A stretch of 64,000 bases of DNA from Aureisphaera galaxeae (GCF_028561275.1 NZ_JAQQTF010000002.1:1-64000), one strand, 5' to 3'. Numbered from the stretch's first letter, positions 37,331 through 46,867 are shown. Notes: generated from the sequence alone by a model not told the origin. Made by a program: numbers and translations.

Positions 37331-37993
37331 TCAACTATTTTCAATATGAATCCCGTGTCGTACGGCGAACAGTACCAATCCCGCCATGTTTTTCGCCTCG
37401 GTTTTTTCCATGAGGACCTTTCGATAGCCTTCTATGGTCTTCGGGCTTAAAAACAGGGCTTCCCCAATTTCGGTAGTGGTATATTCCTGGCAAATAAGCT
37501 TGAGTACATCAACTTCCCGTTCGGAAAGGCCATGACCCGTAAGCGTACCCTTGTTTTTCAATTCTGGATTGGAAAGTCCCTGGAGCATGGCTTTGGATAC
37601 GGTATCGGAAAAATAGAATTCAGATTCGACGACCTTGTATATGGCCCTAATCACTTCATCCGGGTCGGAGTTCTTGATGAGATACCCATTGGCCCCAAGT
37701 TCCATCATTCGTACAATAAAAGCATCGTTGTTGTGCATGGTGAGAATAAGCACTCGAACATCAGGATACAGCTTTCTGATTTCGATCAACGTCTCGGACC
37801 CCGACAAAACCGGCATTTCCAAGTCCAATAGCACCACATCGGGGTGGGATTGTTCCAGTCCTTCGAGCAACTCCCTACCATTCTCCGATTGCTGAACTAC
37901 TGCAAAATCCGAGTTGCTTCTTAAAATCATGGTGATTCCAGAACGGACCAATGTATGATCGTCGGCGATGGCAATTCGTATGGCTTTTTTCAT
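37331..37993 (-). CDS. NarL/LuxR-family response regulator
   Basis: 220 residues. The receiver domain has acid pair D11/D12 and phospho-acceptor D57 (VVLLDLEMP); T and K switch residues are in LILTMHN and LIKNSDP. The C-terminal LuxR helix-turn-helix (about 150-210) reads LSEREVDVLKLICQEYTTTEIGEALFLSPKTIEGYR. It overlaps the preceding kinase gene by four bases (ATGA), so they form a matched pair. Confidence 0.95.
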   Translation of the reverse strand: MKKAIRIAIADDHTLVRSGITMILRSNSDFAVVQQSENGRELLEGLEQSHPDVVLLDLEMPVLSGSETLIEIRKLYPDVRVLILTMHNNDAFIVRMMELGANGYLIKNSDPDEVIRAIYKVVESEFYFSDTVSKAMLQGLSNPELKNKGTLTGHGLSEREVDVLKLICQEYTTTEIGEALFLSPKTIEGYRKVLMEKTEAKNMAGLVLFAVRHGIHIENS

Positions 37994-38793
37994 GATACTT
38001 CATTATGATTAATGGGAACTTCTACTGTTGCCGCGAAACCGTCTTTATTTTCTGAATGCAAAGAGAAGTCACCCTCCATGGCTTGGATACGGCTTTGTAT
38101 GCTTTTCATCCCAATTCCATGGGAATCCATTTCATGGGCTTTCATCCCGATTCCATTGTCGGTGTATAACATACGGAACCGATTGGGATGGAATTCTAAG
38201 GTGGTAACAACCTCTGAAGCTTGGGCATGCTTTAGGGTGTTTTGTAGCAGTTCCTGAAAAATCCGCAGTACTCCCAAAGCGACATTTTTGGGAAGTGGAA
38301 AGGCCGTTTTGGGGATCTTCATCTGTACATGCAAAGCTTTGGAGTTGTTCACAGGCTTAATGCATTCCTGCAGGGCGGTAATTAATCCAAACTCTTCAAT
38401 AGTAGCGGGCATGAAATCATGGCTTACCCTGCGCATATCTTCAATCCCTTCATCGACCAAGCGACAGGTTTCCTCAAAAAAATGCGCTTCTTCAGAATTG
38501 GGAGTTTGTTTGTTTTTCTGAAATTTCAAAGTAAGGCTCAATCCAGATAATAAAGAGCCAATCCCATCGTGCAGTTCCTTGGCCAAGCGTTTTCGCTCCC
38601 TTTCTTGTCCTTCAATGGTAGCTTTCAACAACACCTGTTGCCTTTCATTTTCTATCTTTTGTAGCTTGTTTTCCTGAGCGACAATTCGTTTTTGATAGAT
38701 GACCAAAAATAGGATTAACAGAATAGCCATAAGCACCACGAAGGCAGCACTAGCTATGAAAATTAAGACTATTTGGTTGTTCTCTTCACCCAT
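37990..38793 (-). CDS. Membrane sensor histidine kinase, HisKA_3 (NarX/DesK-like)
   Basis: 267 residues. One N-terminal membrane helix (about 8-33) with almost no periplasmic part, a coiled linker, then the HisKA_3 dimerisation helix with H75 in RLAKELHDGIGSLLSG, and an HATPase with ELLQNTLKHAQASE and the loop DNGIGM ... HGIGMKSIQSR. It has no sensor domain of its own, so it may be controlled by the membrane protein whose gene overlaps it by 25 bases upstream. Confidence 0.93.
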   Translation of the reverse strand: MGEENNQIVLIFIASAAFVVLMAILLILFLVIYQKRIVAQENKLQKIENERQQVLLKATIEGQERERKRLAKELHDGIGSLLSGLSLTLKFQKNKQTPNSEEAHFFEETCRLVDEGIEDMRRVSHDFMPATIEEFGLITALQECIKPVNNSKALHVQMKIPKTAFPLPKNVALGVLRIFQELLQNTLKHAQASEVVTTLEFHPNRFRMLYTDNGIGMKAHEMDSHGIGMKSIQSRIQAMEGDFSLHSENKDGFAATVEVPINHNEVS

Positions 38794-39407
38794 AATAAGG
38801 CTACGGTATAGATGGTGTACAATAGAATATTCAAGATAGCATTTACTTTCCAGATGGCTTCAAACACTTCTTTTCCGGCGGTGAGCATAAGCTTTGGAAA
38901 GGCGAACAGCAGGAAGTTGCCACTAAAGAAAAGGAGCAATCCTGCCGATAACCAAAACTCGAAGGTTTTTTCGGGATGCAGCACCGTTTTTTCCTTTAAC
39001 ATCTTCAAAAACCATTTCGCAACGATAACTAATAAAATAACGGCTTCTAGGGCATGGATATAATCGGGGAAGCCCCACCATCCTTTTCCAGTGAACACGT
39101 CTATGAGCCAAATGACCGAAAACCCAATGGCCAGTATAACCCAGATCTGTTTTTTGATGCTTTCCGAAAACATAAACCGATATACTTGAAGCAAAATAAG
39201 ATACTCTACTAGAATGTATACGTAAAAGAAAGGGGTGTTGCTTCTCCCGGTTTGCAGGGTCCAAATCCAACCTGCAAAGGAGTTAACAACAATAAACCAA
39301 AGCAATACAGAAAACCAACGTTGATGTTCCTGCATAAGGCGCCATTTAAAGGCGGCCAATACTGCAGGAACCAACGTAATAAAAAAAGCGGTGTAAACAA
39401 GTCCCAT
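38769..39407 (-). CDS. Six- or seven-helix membrane protein upstream of the two-component pair
   Basis: 212 residues, almost all membrane helices, with aromatic-rich turns (WIWTLQTGRSNTPFFYVYI, GKGWWGFPDYIHALE). I recognise no family. Its last 25 bases overlap the kinase start, indicating coupled translation. It is a good candidate for the sensory partner of the kinase. That role is inference. Confidence 0.75.
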   Translation of the reverse strand: MGLVYTAFFITLVPAVLAAFKWRLMQEHQRWFSVLLWFIVVNSFAGWIWTLQTGRSNTPFFYVYILVEYLILLQVYRFMFSESIKKQIWVILAIGFSVIWLIDVFTGKGWWGFPDYIHALEAVILLVIVAKWFLKMLKEKTVLHPEKTFEFWLSAGLLLFFSGNFLLFAFPKLMLTAGKEVFEAIWKVNAILNILLYTIYTVALLWVKRTTK

Positions 39408-39427
39408 ATTTGAAAATTGGCGAATGG

Positions 39428-40237
39428 TTAGTTATCGCAGCTATATACACGGTCACCGCAATAGGTAGGGCAAGGCATGGCAAAGTCGAAGGCTCTAATA
39501 TTATTGAAATTTTGACCCTGTCCGTAAATGATATTGCTATATACTACACTCCCTGTAATGGTATCGCTAGCCTCTTCCGTGAATTCTGCTGTGTCCGATG
39601 GGCCGATAGTACGCAATCCATATTTTATGTCTATACCCTCGCCATTTCCATCTGCTAGATGGTCGTTTATTGCATCCCATGAGTAATTGAAAGCATATAC
39701 CGGAGTGAAGACAACAGTAGCATCTGCACTTTTGCACCAATTCCGTTGATATTCATTGAATTTTTCTTCACTAATGAATTCTTGATCGCCTTCATACCAT
39801 GATGCCAGAATGCAATTACCGTTCTCACAATCATTCGGTTGGGGAACGCAATCTTTGGTATTTACCATGGCGAGCGAGGGTATGGGATCACTCACATTAT
39901 TTTTAATATAGAACAGCAACACACCGTTTGCCTCAAGGTCATGATCCTGAAGTGACTTAAGAGAGTCGGCACTAAAAGATATGTTGGGAACCGTTTCAAT
40001 CGTATAGTTGTTATTCTCGCTTAAGGAATTATTATACGTTGCCCAACTCTCTATCCATAAATAGGCCGTTTCATCGTAAATCTGATAATTACTCACACAA
40101 GGTAAGGGGGTTGGAGGGGTAGGAGGATCTTGAAAAATCGTTTTTTCTGATGTTGAGGTTGTTTCTTGCTTTTGACCCTGCTTGCATGACATCCCGAGCA
40201 AGACTAACGCTAATAGGTAAAGGATTGAATGCTTCAT
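39428..40237 (-). CDS. Secreted lipoprotein of unknown function
   Basis: 269 residues. The signal peptide ends in a lipobox (LGMSC, Cys18). A Pro/Thr-rich linker (PPTPPTPLPC) tethers a globular part with many aromatic and acidic residues and nine or so cysteines, including a C-terminal cluster (MPCPTYCGDRVYSCDN). No family recognised. It lies 20 bases upstream of the membrane protein of the two-component group, so the four genes may be one transcript. Confidence 0.7.
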   Translation of the reverse strand: MKHSILYLLALVLLGMSCKQGQKQETTSTSEKTIFQDPPTPPTPLPCVSNYQIYDETAYLWIESWATYNNSLSENNNYTIETVPNISFSADSLKSLQDHDLEANGVLLFYIKNNVSDPIPSLAMVNTKDCVPQPNDCENGNCILASWYEGDQEFISEEKFNEYQRNWCKSADATVVFTPVYAFNYSWDAINDHLADGNGEGIDIKYGLRTIGPSDTAEFTEEASDTITGSVVYSNIIYGQGQNFNNIRAFDFAMPCPTYCGDRVYSCDN

Positions 40238-40606
40238 GATTGAAAAGTTTTTGTTAGTTGAGAAGCTAAGATAAATTATAAAATGTTGAAAATCAGGTAT
40301 ATGAAATTTTAGCTTCTTTACTAAATTATCTTAAAACATTCATTATCAATTATTTATGGTTTTCTCTTCAGAAACTTCACGGGGATACCACCGGCATTTT
40401 CAGGGGATACCCTTATACACGGATAGGGTAAACAAAATCGTAAAATTATGGGATACAGGCTAATGAACTTCACTTTATAGTATCAATTTTGATCCCAAGG
40501 GAGAAACCATTCTTCTAGGCGATAACCGAAAAGCCTCTCCTTAACTTCATAGCGAATGATTTCAAAAGATAAATAGAGTAGGTAAAATCATTTAATACTT
40601 TACATA
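40238..40606. other. Divergent intergenic region with a 9-base inverted repeat
   Basis: 369 bases between two divergent genes. AGAAGCTAA (40261-40269) and TTAGCTTCT (40309-40317) are exact inverted copies 39 bases apart, close to the lipoprotein start. The motif GGGGATACC also occurs twice near 40380-40412. No gene or hairpin terminator was found. Confidence 0.45.
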
Positions 40607-40900
40607 ATGGGACTAGAAATTAAAACCGAAAAAATCGATTTTTCAGGAAAGGACTATACGGAGACTGGCTCTGTAACCTTCGACTCCAATGTGAAATCGG
40701 CCTTTGCCGCCTTAACAGGATTCTATCAAAAATTCAATAACGGAGGTCAAAACGTAGAAACGGCAGAAGTAGCAGTTACTTCTATAAGTTGGACCGGCGG
40801 GACCGTAGATCTGGAGGCAACTATGAAAATTCAACCAGCTAATAATAAGAATATAACTGGTTGGGTAGAGATCATGGTAATCGCAGATGTAGGCAAGTAG
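40607..40900 (+). CDS. Small protein of unknown function
   Basis: 97 residues, no signal peptide or membrane helix. The second half alternates Val/Thr/Glu in strand patterns (ETAEVAVTSISWTGGTVDLEATMKIQ), suggesting a compact beta-rich cytoplasmic protein. Not recognised. Codon use and start context look genuine, and it stands alone between a long divergent region and a terminator. Confidence 0.6.
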   Translation: MGLEIKTEKIDFSGKDYTETGSVTFDSNVKSAFAALTGFYQKFNNGGQNVETAEVAVTSISWTGGTVDLEATMKIQPANNKNITGWVEIMVIADVGK

Positions 40901-40984
40901 GCTATATGCCTATCTGTTTTCGGCTTTACACATGAGCCTTTTTCAAAATTGATCTTAAAAACAGATAAGTAATTCGAAAAATGA

Positions 40985-41010
40985 AAAGCCTCGGAATATT
41001 CCGAGGCTTT
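40985..41010. terminator. Bidirectional terminator between the 97-residue ORF and the FG-GAP gene
   Basis: AAAGCCTCGGAAT/ATTCCGAGGCTTT is a perfect 26-base palindrome lying between convergent genes. Confidence 0.88.
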
Positions 41011-41028
41011 GTCAAACTAAACAAAAAA

Positions 41029-42600
41029 CTACTGTACGATTATTTTTTTGGTCACCGTTCCACTATCGGTATTCACCTTCAGGAAATAAACTCCAGATTG
41101 TGTAAGGGAGCTGATGTTCATTTCAATAGGAGTGTTGGATACGGAATCATAGGTTTGGGAAGTGATCACACTTCCAGTAAGGGAGTATAATTCCAGCGTA
41201 GCTGCGGGGATATTTTCTAATCGCACTTGCAGTAAGCCATATGTAGGGTTTGGGTAAATAGATACCTCATTTTTTAATTCAGATTCGTTGGTAGACAGCA
41301 AGGGAGCTTGCATGAAAATTTGGTAGCCATCGCAGGTACCCAAGATCATGTCCATCTTACCGTCATTATTTATATCGATATAATCATGATCATAGGTGGA
41401 GACATTCCATGGGTTAATAGTAGCACCATACGGATGTACTAGATCTCCACTATTGAGCCCCTCATTTTCGAAAATAATGTATCGTCTGTCTTCTCCCGTC
41501 TCACAGGGCGGTTCGTCCGTATCTACACTGGACATCCCTACATCGAGATCGCCATCGCCATCCAGATCTATCATTTTTACATTTCCACCCCAATTATCGG
41601 TTCTATTGGTGGGTAGCGCCGCTGTAGTAATGGTTAAACTTTGGTCAACCACAAAACCTGTGATGTAATTCACATAATCGGCAAAGTCATCCACTTCATA
41701 AAAGTCCATCATCCCGTCGTCATTTAAATCACCTGCCGTGAACATATAGGTGGCGTCTCCAGGAAGTTTGAACCAGTTTGTAAATGTACCATCTCCATTA
41801 TTGAAAAGGGCAATGGTTCCTTTATCGTTAAAAGGGGCGACATCGTTTAACCCCAAATTTTTTACAATATCCAGATCGCCATCATTGTCTACATCGTGGA
41901 ATTCTACCCCTGTTCCGAAACTGGAATTTCTAAGATCGCCCATACGGGTTTGGGCTTCTTCTGTGAAGTTTCCTGAACCGTCGTTAATGAACAATACGTC
42001 CAAAGCCGTTCCCGAACTATCGTAATTTACCATGTACAAATCGGGTGCACCGTTACCTGTTAGATCGCCTGCCCAACCTGCACAAAACTGTATAATGCTA
42101 ACGGTAAGTGTAGGAAGGCGGGTACTGGATTCATCTACAAATCCTTGCCAATCGCCATTACCGTCATTTCCTTGGTTTATGAATAACTTGGGTTGATCGT
42201 CGAAAGTGCTTACCAAAAAAAGATCCATCCAGGTATCCCCATTTACATCTACACAAATGACATCCCTAGCATCGGTATTGTCCGAAAGAAACTCAGGAAT
42301 ATGCAGATCGGTTTCGTCTTCCAAAACGCCGTTTCGGTTCATGAGAAGAAGGTCGGTTTTGGCTCCGGGAGTGGAGAAGGAGGCTTTGCGCACAATGACC
42401 AAATCCATAAAGCCATCGTTGTCGAAATCGCCCACGGCGAGGTCTTTTTCTTGATCGTCCACTTTGGCGGGATCGTCGTTATCGTTAATGTTCGTGATTA
42501 CGATACGGGAGTCGGTTTGGTCTATCCAATCCAACCATTGTCCATATAGAGAAGTACTAGTGGAAAGGAGTAAAAAGAGGGATAGGTACAAGTATTTCAT
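41029..42600 (-). CDS. FG-GAP/VCBS-repeat T9SS-secreted protein
   Basis: 523 residues with a signal peptide (ending LYGQ). Seven calcium-loop repeats of the DxDxDGxxD type (VGDFDNDGFMDLVIV, DVDNDGDLDIVKN, DLDGDGDLDVGMS and others) predict a seven-bladed beta-propeller. A T9SS type A sorting domain closes the protein (SIYPNPT ... KKIIVQ). Such proteins are surface or secreted binding proteins stabilised by calcium. It resembles the partial protein at 63174 and is transcribed alone. Confidence 0.92.
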   Translation of the reverse strand: MKYLYLSLFLLLSTSTSLYGQWLDWIDQTDSRIVITNINDNDDPAKVDDQEKDLAVGDFDNDGFMDLVIVRKASFSTPGAKTDLLLMNRNGVLEDETDLHIPEFLSDNTDARDVICVDVNGDTWMDLFLVSTFDDQPKLFINQGNDGNGDWQGFVDESSTRLPTLTVSIIQFCAGWAGDLTGNGAPDLYMVNYDSSGTALDVLFINDGSGNFTEEAQTRMGDLRNSSFGTGVEFHDVDNDGDLDIVKNLGLNDVAPFNDKGTIALFNNGDGTFTNWFKLPGDATYMFTAGDLNDDGMMDFYEVDDFADYVNYITGFVVDQSLTITTAALPTNRTDNWGGNVKMIDLDGDGDLDVGMSSVDTDEPPCETGEDRRYIIFENEGLNSGDLVHPYGATINPWNVSTYDHDYIDINNDGKMDMILGTCDGYQIFMQAPLLSTNESELKNEVSIYPNPTYGLLQVRLENIPAATLELYSLTGSVITSQTYDSVSNTPIEMNISSLTQSGVYFLKVNTDSGTVTKKIIVQ

Positions 42601-42786
42601 AGCTTTCGGTTTTAGAGAGGAATACTATGCTGTAAATAGCAAATAATTCACTTTCATAAAGTTAGGGTGCTCTTTTGGGGATTAAAATAGGAATTCGGGG
42701 TTTTTTCTAACAAAAAACTCATCCTAACGCTATTTTTGGTCCTCTTCGCCGGTATAGCGATTGGTTATTCGAGAGGTGAATTTGGG

Positions 42787-43593
42787 TTATCGAAGTTCTT
42801 TCAATAGTTGTTTGGCATCCTCATGCATGAAGTAAGTTGGTTCGGCAGCAATGATATCTAAAACCTCCAAGCATTGCTCTTTATTTTCTTGTTTCAGGTA
42901 GGTGAGTGCTTTGTACCAATATCCCTTGTGGGCGTCTAAAGAATTGCTGTTTATAAGTCGATCAAAAGTCGCGAGGGCTTGTCGATAATTCCCTAATTCT
43001 ATATGAGCAGCACCCACATAGAGTAGGGCTTGGGCATACGATCCTTCCACAGCGATTTCCAAACTTTCTGAAGAAGCGATCACCCCTTCGTAATCTTTGG
43101 AGCGGAATAGGGATTCCAATCGGGCAGGGTCATTAGGGTCGCCTCCTTTGGTAACTAAGGAAGGTAAGTCTTCCCAGTTGTGGTATTCTTCAAATAAGGT
43201 ATTGAGGTTAGGGTCTTTTGGGTAGAATACAAAAATGGCAATGATAAGAATCGCGGCAATAGCACCCCAAAGGGATTTGTTGAACCATGGACTTTTAGAA
43301 GTAGTTTCGGAAACGGATGTTTGGTTTCTGAATGCTTTTAGCTTTTCTGAAAACTGAAGGGTGTCCTCAGATCTAAATAAATCTGCCTCTTTTTTCAGTA
43401 GTTCGGGAGCTCCTTCAAAAGTCATCCATTTTTCTTCATCCTCTAGGGCGTCGATGGTAGAATGAATGGTAACCCGTTCTTTAAGGTCAGGATCCTTTTC
43501 CATGGCATCTTCGAAAGCCGCATGCTCCTCTTCAGTCATTTCCCCTCGAAAATAACGCTCAATCTTCTGGTATTCCAATTCGTCTTCTTGCAT
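42787..43593 (-). CDS. Putative TPR-containing anti-sigma factor
   Basis: 268 residues. The N-terminal 85 residues are acidic and helical (YFRGEMTEEEHAAFEDAMEKDPDLKERV), the usual sigma-binding layout of Bacteroidota anti-sigma proteins though without a zinc motif. One membrane helix (about 107-124) and a periplasmic region with three or four TPR-like helix pairs (about 165-265) follow. It starts three bases after the ECF sigma gene, the classic position. The TPR part would sense an envelope signal. Sigma binding is inferred from layout and position. Confidence 0.72.
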   Translation of the reverse strand: MQEDELEYQKIERYFRGEMTEEEHAAFEDAMEKDPDLKERVTIHSTIDALEDEEKWMTFEGAPELLKKEADLFRSEDTLQFSEKLKAFRNQTSVSETTSKSPWFNKSLWGAIAAILIIAIFVFYPKDPNLNTLFEEYHNWEDLPSLVTKGGDPNDPARLESLFRSKDYEGVIASSESLEIAVEGSYAQALLYVGAAHIELGNYRQALATFDRLINSNSLDAHKGYWYKALTYLKQENKEQCLEVLDIIAAEPTYFMHEDAKQLLKELR

Positions 43594-43596
43594 AAT

Positions 43597-44148
43597 TTAG
43601 GTTTTGAGGCGTAGGTATCTCGGGTCTCTCTTAATGAGCTGAAGCAGTCGTGACTTGCATTTAAAAACCCGCTGTCGCGCGACCGTTTCGGAAGCATAAT
43701 TAAAGAAAGTAACAATCTCCTTATAAGCTATCTTTTTAAAGGTCATTCCTAAGAGTTTCCTACAATTTTCGGACAACTCCTTAAACTTTTCCTGATATAG
43801 ATCCCACTGGCTTTGCTCTATAGAAAACTTCGCCATATCTACGCTTTCATCAACTAGAGGGATAGTATCCAGATTTGTTACCCTATTTTTTGAACGTTCT
43901 CTTCTCCACATATTCCTACACATAGTGAAAAGGTAGCTTTCAAATGACTGAATTTGCAGTTCATCGTTTTTCAATTTCACGTATAAGGTGACCAAGGCAT
44001 TGTGAAAAATGTCTTCCGCCTCTGCCTTAGATCCGTTTCGGCTCATGATATAGCCTCGCACAGTAGGAAAAGATTGGGAATAGATTTTACGGAGTATATC
44101 TGGCTCTCCCCCCAGAAAGCCTTTTATAAAGGGATCCTCTTTATGCAT
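43597..44148 (-). CDS. ECF-type RNA polymerase sigma factor
   Basis: 183 residues. Region 2 (about 19-85) shows AEAEDIFHNALVTLYVKL and SYLFTMCRNMWRRERSK; region 4 (about 125-175) has a helix-turn-helix of the form AYKEIVTFFNYASETVARQRVFKCKSRL. The region 4 start, LGMTFKKI, departs from the common LxxxxGxSxxEIA form but keeps its spacing. It is divergent from the cohesin-like T9SS gene across 153 bases and directly upstream of the TPR anti-sigma gene, so it may drive either or both. Confidence 0.9.
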   Translation of the reverse strand: MHKEDPFIKGFLGGEPDILRKIYSQSFPTVRGYIMSRNGSKAEAEDIFHNALVTLYVKLKNDELQIQSFESYLFTMCRNMWRRERSKNRVTNLDTIPLVDESVDMAKFSIEQSQWDLYQEKFKELSENCRKLLGMTFKKIAYKEIVTFFNYASETVARQRVFKCKSRLLQLIKRDPRYLRLKT

Positions 44149-44301
44149 ATGCAGAAATGCCTTGAAATGGGCCGAATAAAATTACTTGAAAATTCTTGGG
44201 TAACAAAATGTGACTCTACCCTCTTAAAAATGAATCGATTCGGGAACAGGCGGAATCTGAAAAGCCTTAATAGAGTAGGAGTAAACTAATACCATTTTAC
44301 A

Positions 44302-46824
44302 ATGAAAAAAATTCTTTTCTTTTTTGCGTTTCTGTGCTTTGCGTTCGGGAGTGCAAATGGGCAGATAGAAATTAATATTGGAACGGCGTCTGGAAATTCT
44401 GGCGACAATGTTACGATTCCAGTATTGGCTTCTGCTCCAACGGTAACAGAAAACCTGTTGGGTTTTCAGGGAACGATCGAGTTTTCCGATGCTTCGGTAA
44501 TGGACTTCATAGATATGACCGATTTCCCCACAGCCAATGGAATGTTTAACCAAGTTTCGGCCACGCAAATTGCATTTTTGTGGTTCGATAATGCACTAGT
44601 GGGGATTCCAGTAGACATAGATACGCTGCTGTTCAATATAAACCTTACCCTCACTGGTCAGGGTTGTTCGGCTATAGATCTAAACGGATCTTTTGCAGAG
44701 ATTGAATTCATAACCAACAGCGGATTGCTTACGCCTACCATAAATCCAGGGCAGGTATGTACTGGCTTGCAACCTCCCGGTACGATCGATATTACATTTG
44801 GTTGTGTAGATGGGAACGTGGGGGATGTCGTAAGTGTTCCTGTACTCGCCACTGCGAATGGAAATGTAGATCCTTTACAGGGCTTTCAGGGAACCATAGA
44901 ATTCTCCAATGCTGCGATGCTGGATATTCAGGGAATATCCAATTTCCCATCGGCCAGTAGTGGCTTTAATATTGTTTCTCAAAGTCAGATCGTGTTTTCT
45001 TGGAACGATGTTCCCAACCCTTTACCCATAGGAACCAATACGGTTTTATTCCATGTGGATGTGTTAATTACAGATGTGGGATGCTCCGCCATTGATTTGA
45101 ATGGCTCCGTTGCTGGGGTCGAATTTATTAATGATAGCGGTTTGGTAGACTTTACGGTGACGCCTTGTAATATCTGCGGATTGGATGGCGGTACGGGAAC
45201 CATTGATATTTCATTTGGATGCATGGATGGCAATGTAGGGGATACAGTAAGCATTCCCGTTTTTGCTACTGCGATAGGAAACGTAAATCCGTTGGTTGGC
45301 TTTCAAGGAACGATCGAGTTCTCGAATGCCGGTATAGTAGATATACAGGGTATTTCTAACTTTCCTTCGGCCAGTAGTGGGTTCAATGTTGTTTCCCAGA
45401 CTCAAGTGGTTTTCTCTTGGAATGATGTTACGAATCCGGTACCCGTAGGAACTAATACCGTACTATTTAATGTAGACGTTGTTATTACCGATGTGGGATG
45501 TACCGAAATCGACTTCAATGGCTCTGAACTTGCGGTAGAACTAATTGACAGCGATACGAATTTGGTCAACTTCACGGTAACCACCTGCGAGATCTGTGGT
45601 ACAGACGAAAATTGCCAAGACGAACCGTATATCGAGCCGTACTGGAGTCATCCAGATTGTCCGGATGTAGTTTGTACGGCAGACCAATGGCCTATTCAAG
45701 TATTGAGTGCCGATGGTACTCCTATTACTTCCGCTGGGGGTGTACAGATTTCATGGCATAATCCTGATACTGGGGAAACGCAAAATCAAGATTGGATTTA
45801 CACAGAACCTCATGAAACATGGATCGTAACGATTACCTATCCTGCACCAGATAATTGTGTGTATACAGCTACTTATGTAGAACATTGTTGTGAAGGTGAA
45901 ATCCATATTGAAGCCATTGATTGTCCAGAGGCACAGACAGGCAAGCTTCTTGAAGATCTCTACGAAGCAAGAGGAACTTATACTGATGCAGACTTTAAGG
46001 CCATGGAGGAATACATTACCACTATGGGCTCCAAAGGAGAGGGTTGCGACCCTTGTGATGAAGGATGGGTATTGACGCATATCGTAGATGGAGCCGGGAA
46101 TGATATCGATCCTGGATGTACCGTTATTTGGTCCGATGGAGGAAGCGGTACGATGCGCTTACTTCAAGTAGACGTATTGTATACGGTTACCGTTATAAAA
46201 GATATGGGTGGATATGAATGCTCTTTTGAAGACGAATTCATTTATTACTGTGATGTAGATTGTACGACGCTGCCTGCACCTACAAATCTACAGGTGGTAG
46301 GAACTACCCTTACTTGGGATCCCGTACCGGGAGCGGTAGAATATATCGTTTCTTCTCCTCCAGGTGGTGTCCCACAAATTGACTGTGGTTGTAAGGTAGG
46401 CGTTTCTATAGCACCCCTTACTACGACTACGAACAGTGTGGCCCTTCCTTCTGGTTTATGGGACAAGTGTTTTGTTTGGAGAGTTCAGGCAGTTTGTAGG
46501 GACGGATCTACTACAGACTTTTCCAATCAGGAATGTTTCATACCTGTTCGTCTAAGCGACCGTGTTTTCGAAACTGCCGTGGTTTCGCCTAATCCGAATC
46601 GCGGAAGCATGAATTTTGTACTACAGACCAGTTATGATACCCAGGTCGATGTACAGATCCATGATTTCTACGGAAATGTTCGTCATAGTTTCTCCGAAAA
46701 GCTGAAGGCACATGAGGAACGCATTGTACAGTGGAATGCTTCCGGGCGATTAGCTTCCGGAATTTATTTCGCGGTATTTACGACGGAAAATGGAACCATC
46801 CACAAAAGGATTGTTGTAGAATAG
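44302..46824 (+). CDS. T9SS-secreted protein with three cohesin-like repeats and an Fn3-like domain
   Basis: 840 residues with a signal peptide (ending ANGQ). Three repeats of about 130 residues (about 22-158, 160-295, 299-432) have the cohesin pattern: G-x-GDxVxIPV, then GFQGTIEFSNA, VFSWND and LFxVDV strands. A Cys-rich region (about 435-650) with D/E-rich turns follows, then an Fn3-like domain (PAPTNLQVVGTTLTWDPVPGAVEY) and a T9SS type A tail (VVSPNPN ... KRIVVE). Cohesin folds bind dockerins in cellulosomes, but isolated ones occur widely in adhesins; no dockerin was seen here. It is divergent from the ECF sigma gene. Confidence 0.87.
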   Translation: MKKILFFFAFLCFAFGSANGQIEINIGTASGNSGDNVTIPVLASAPTVTENLLGFQGTIEFSDASVMDFIDMTDFPTANGMFNQVSATQIAFLWFDNALVGIPVDIDTLLFNINLTLTGQGCSAIDLNGSFAEIEFITNSGLLTPTINPGQVCTGLQPPGTIDITFGCVDGNVGDVVSVPVLATANGNVDPLQGFQGTIEFSNAAMLDIQGISNFPSASSGFNIVSQSQIVFSWNDVPNPLPIGTNTVLFHVDVLITDVGCSAIDLNGSVAGVEFINDSGLVDFTVTPCNICGLDGGTGTIDISFGCMDGNVGDTVSIPVFATAIGNVNPLVGFQGTIEFSNAGIVDIQGISNFPSASSGFNVVSQTQVVFSWNDVTNPVPVGTNTVLFNVDVVITDVGCTEIDFNGSELAVELIDSDTNLVNFTVTTCEICGTDENCQDEPYIEPYWSHPDCPDVVCTADQWPIQVLSADGTPITSAGGVQISWHNPDTGETQNQDWIYTEPHETWIVTITYPAPDNCVYTATYVEHCCEGEIHIEAIDCPEAQTGKLLEDLYEARGTYTDADFKAMEEYITTMGSKGEGCDPCDEGWVLTHIVDGAGNDIDPGCTVIWSDGGSGTMRLLQVDVLYTVTVIKDMGGYECSFEDEFIYYCDVDCTTLPAPTNLQVVGTTLTWDPVPGAVEYIVSSPPGGVPQIDCGCKVGVSIAPLTTTTNSVALPSGLWDKCFVWRVQAVCRDGSTTDFSNQECFIPVRLSDRVFETAVVSPNPNRGSMNFVLQTSYDTQVDVQIHDFYGNVRHSFSEKLKAHEERIVQWNASGRLASGIYFAVFTTENGTIHKRIVVE
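44779..45597 (+). repeat. Tandem cohesin-like repeats 2 and 3, near-identical in DNA
   Basis: Unit 2 starts at 44779 and unit 3 at 45196. They share long stretches at base level around the GFQGTIEFSNA and SNFPSASSGFN segments, whereas unit 1 (from about 44362) is more diverged. This suggests a recent internal duplication. Confidence 0.8.
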
Positions 46825-46867
46825 GACCAATAGATAACCATCAACATAGTTTTTTTGGTCATAGAAG

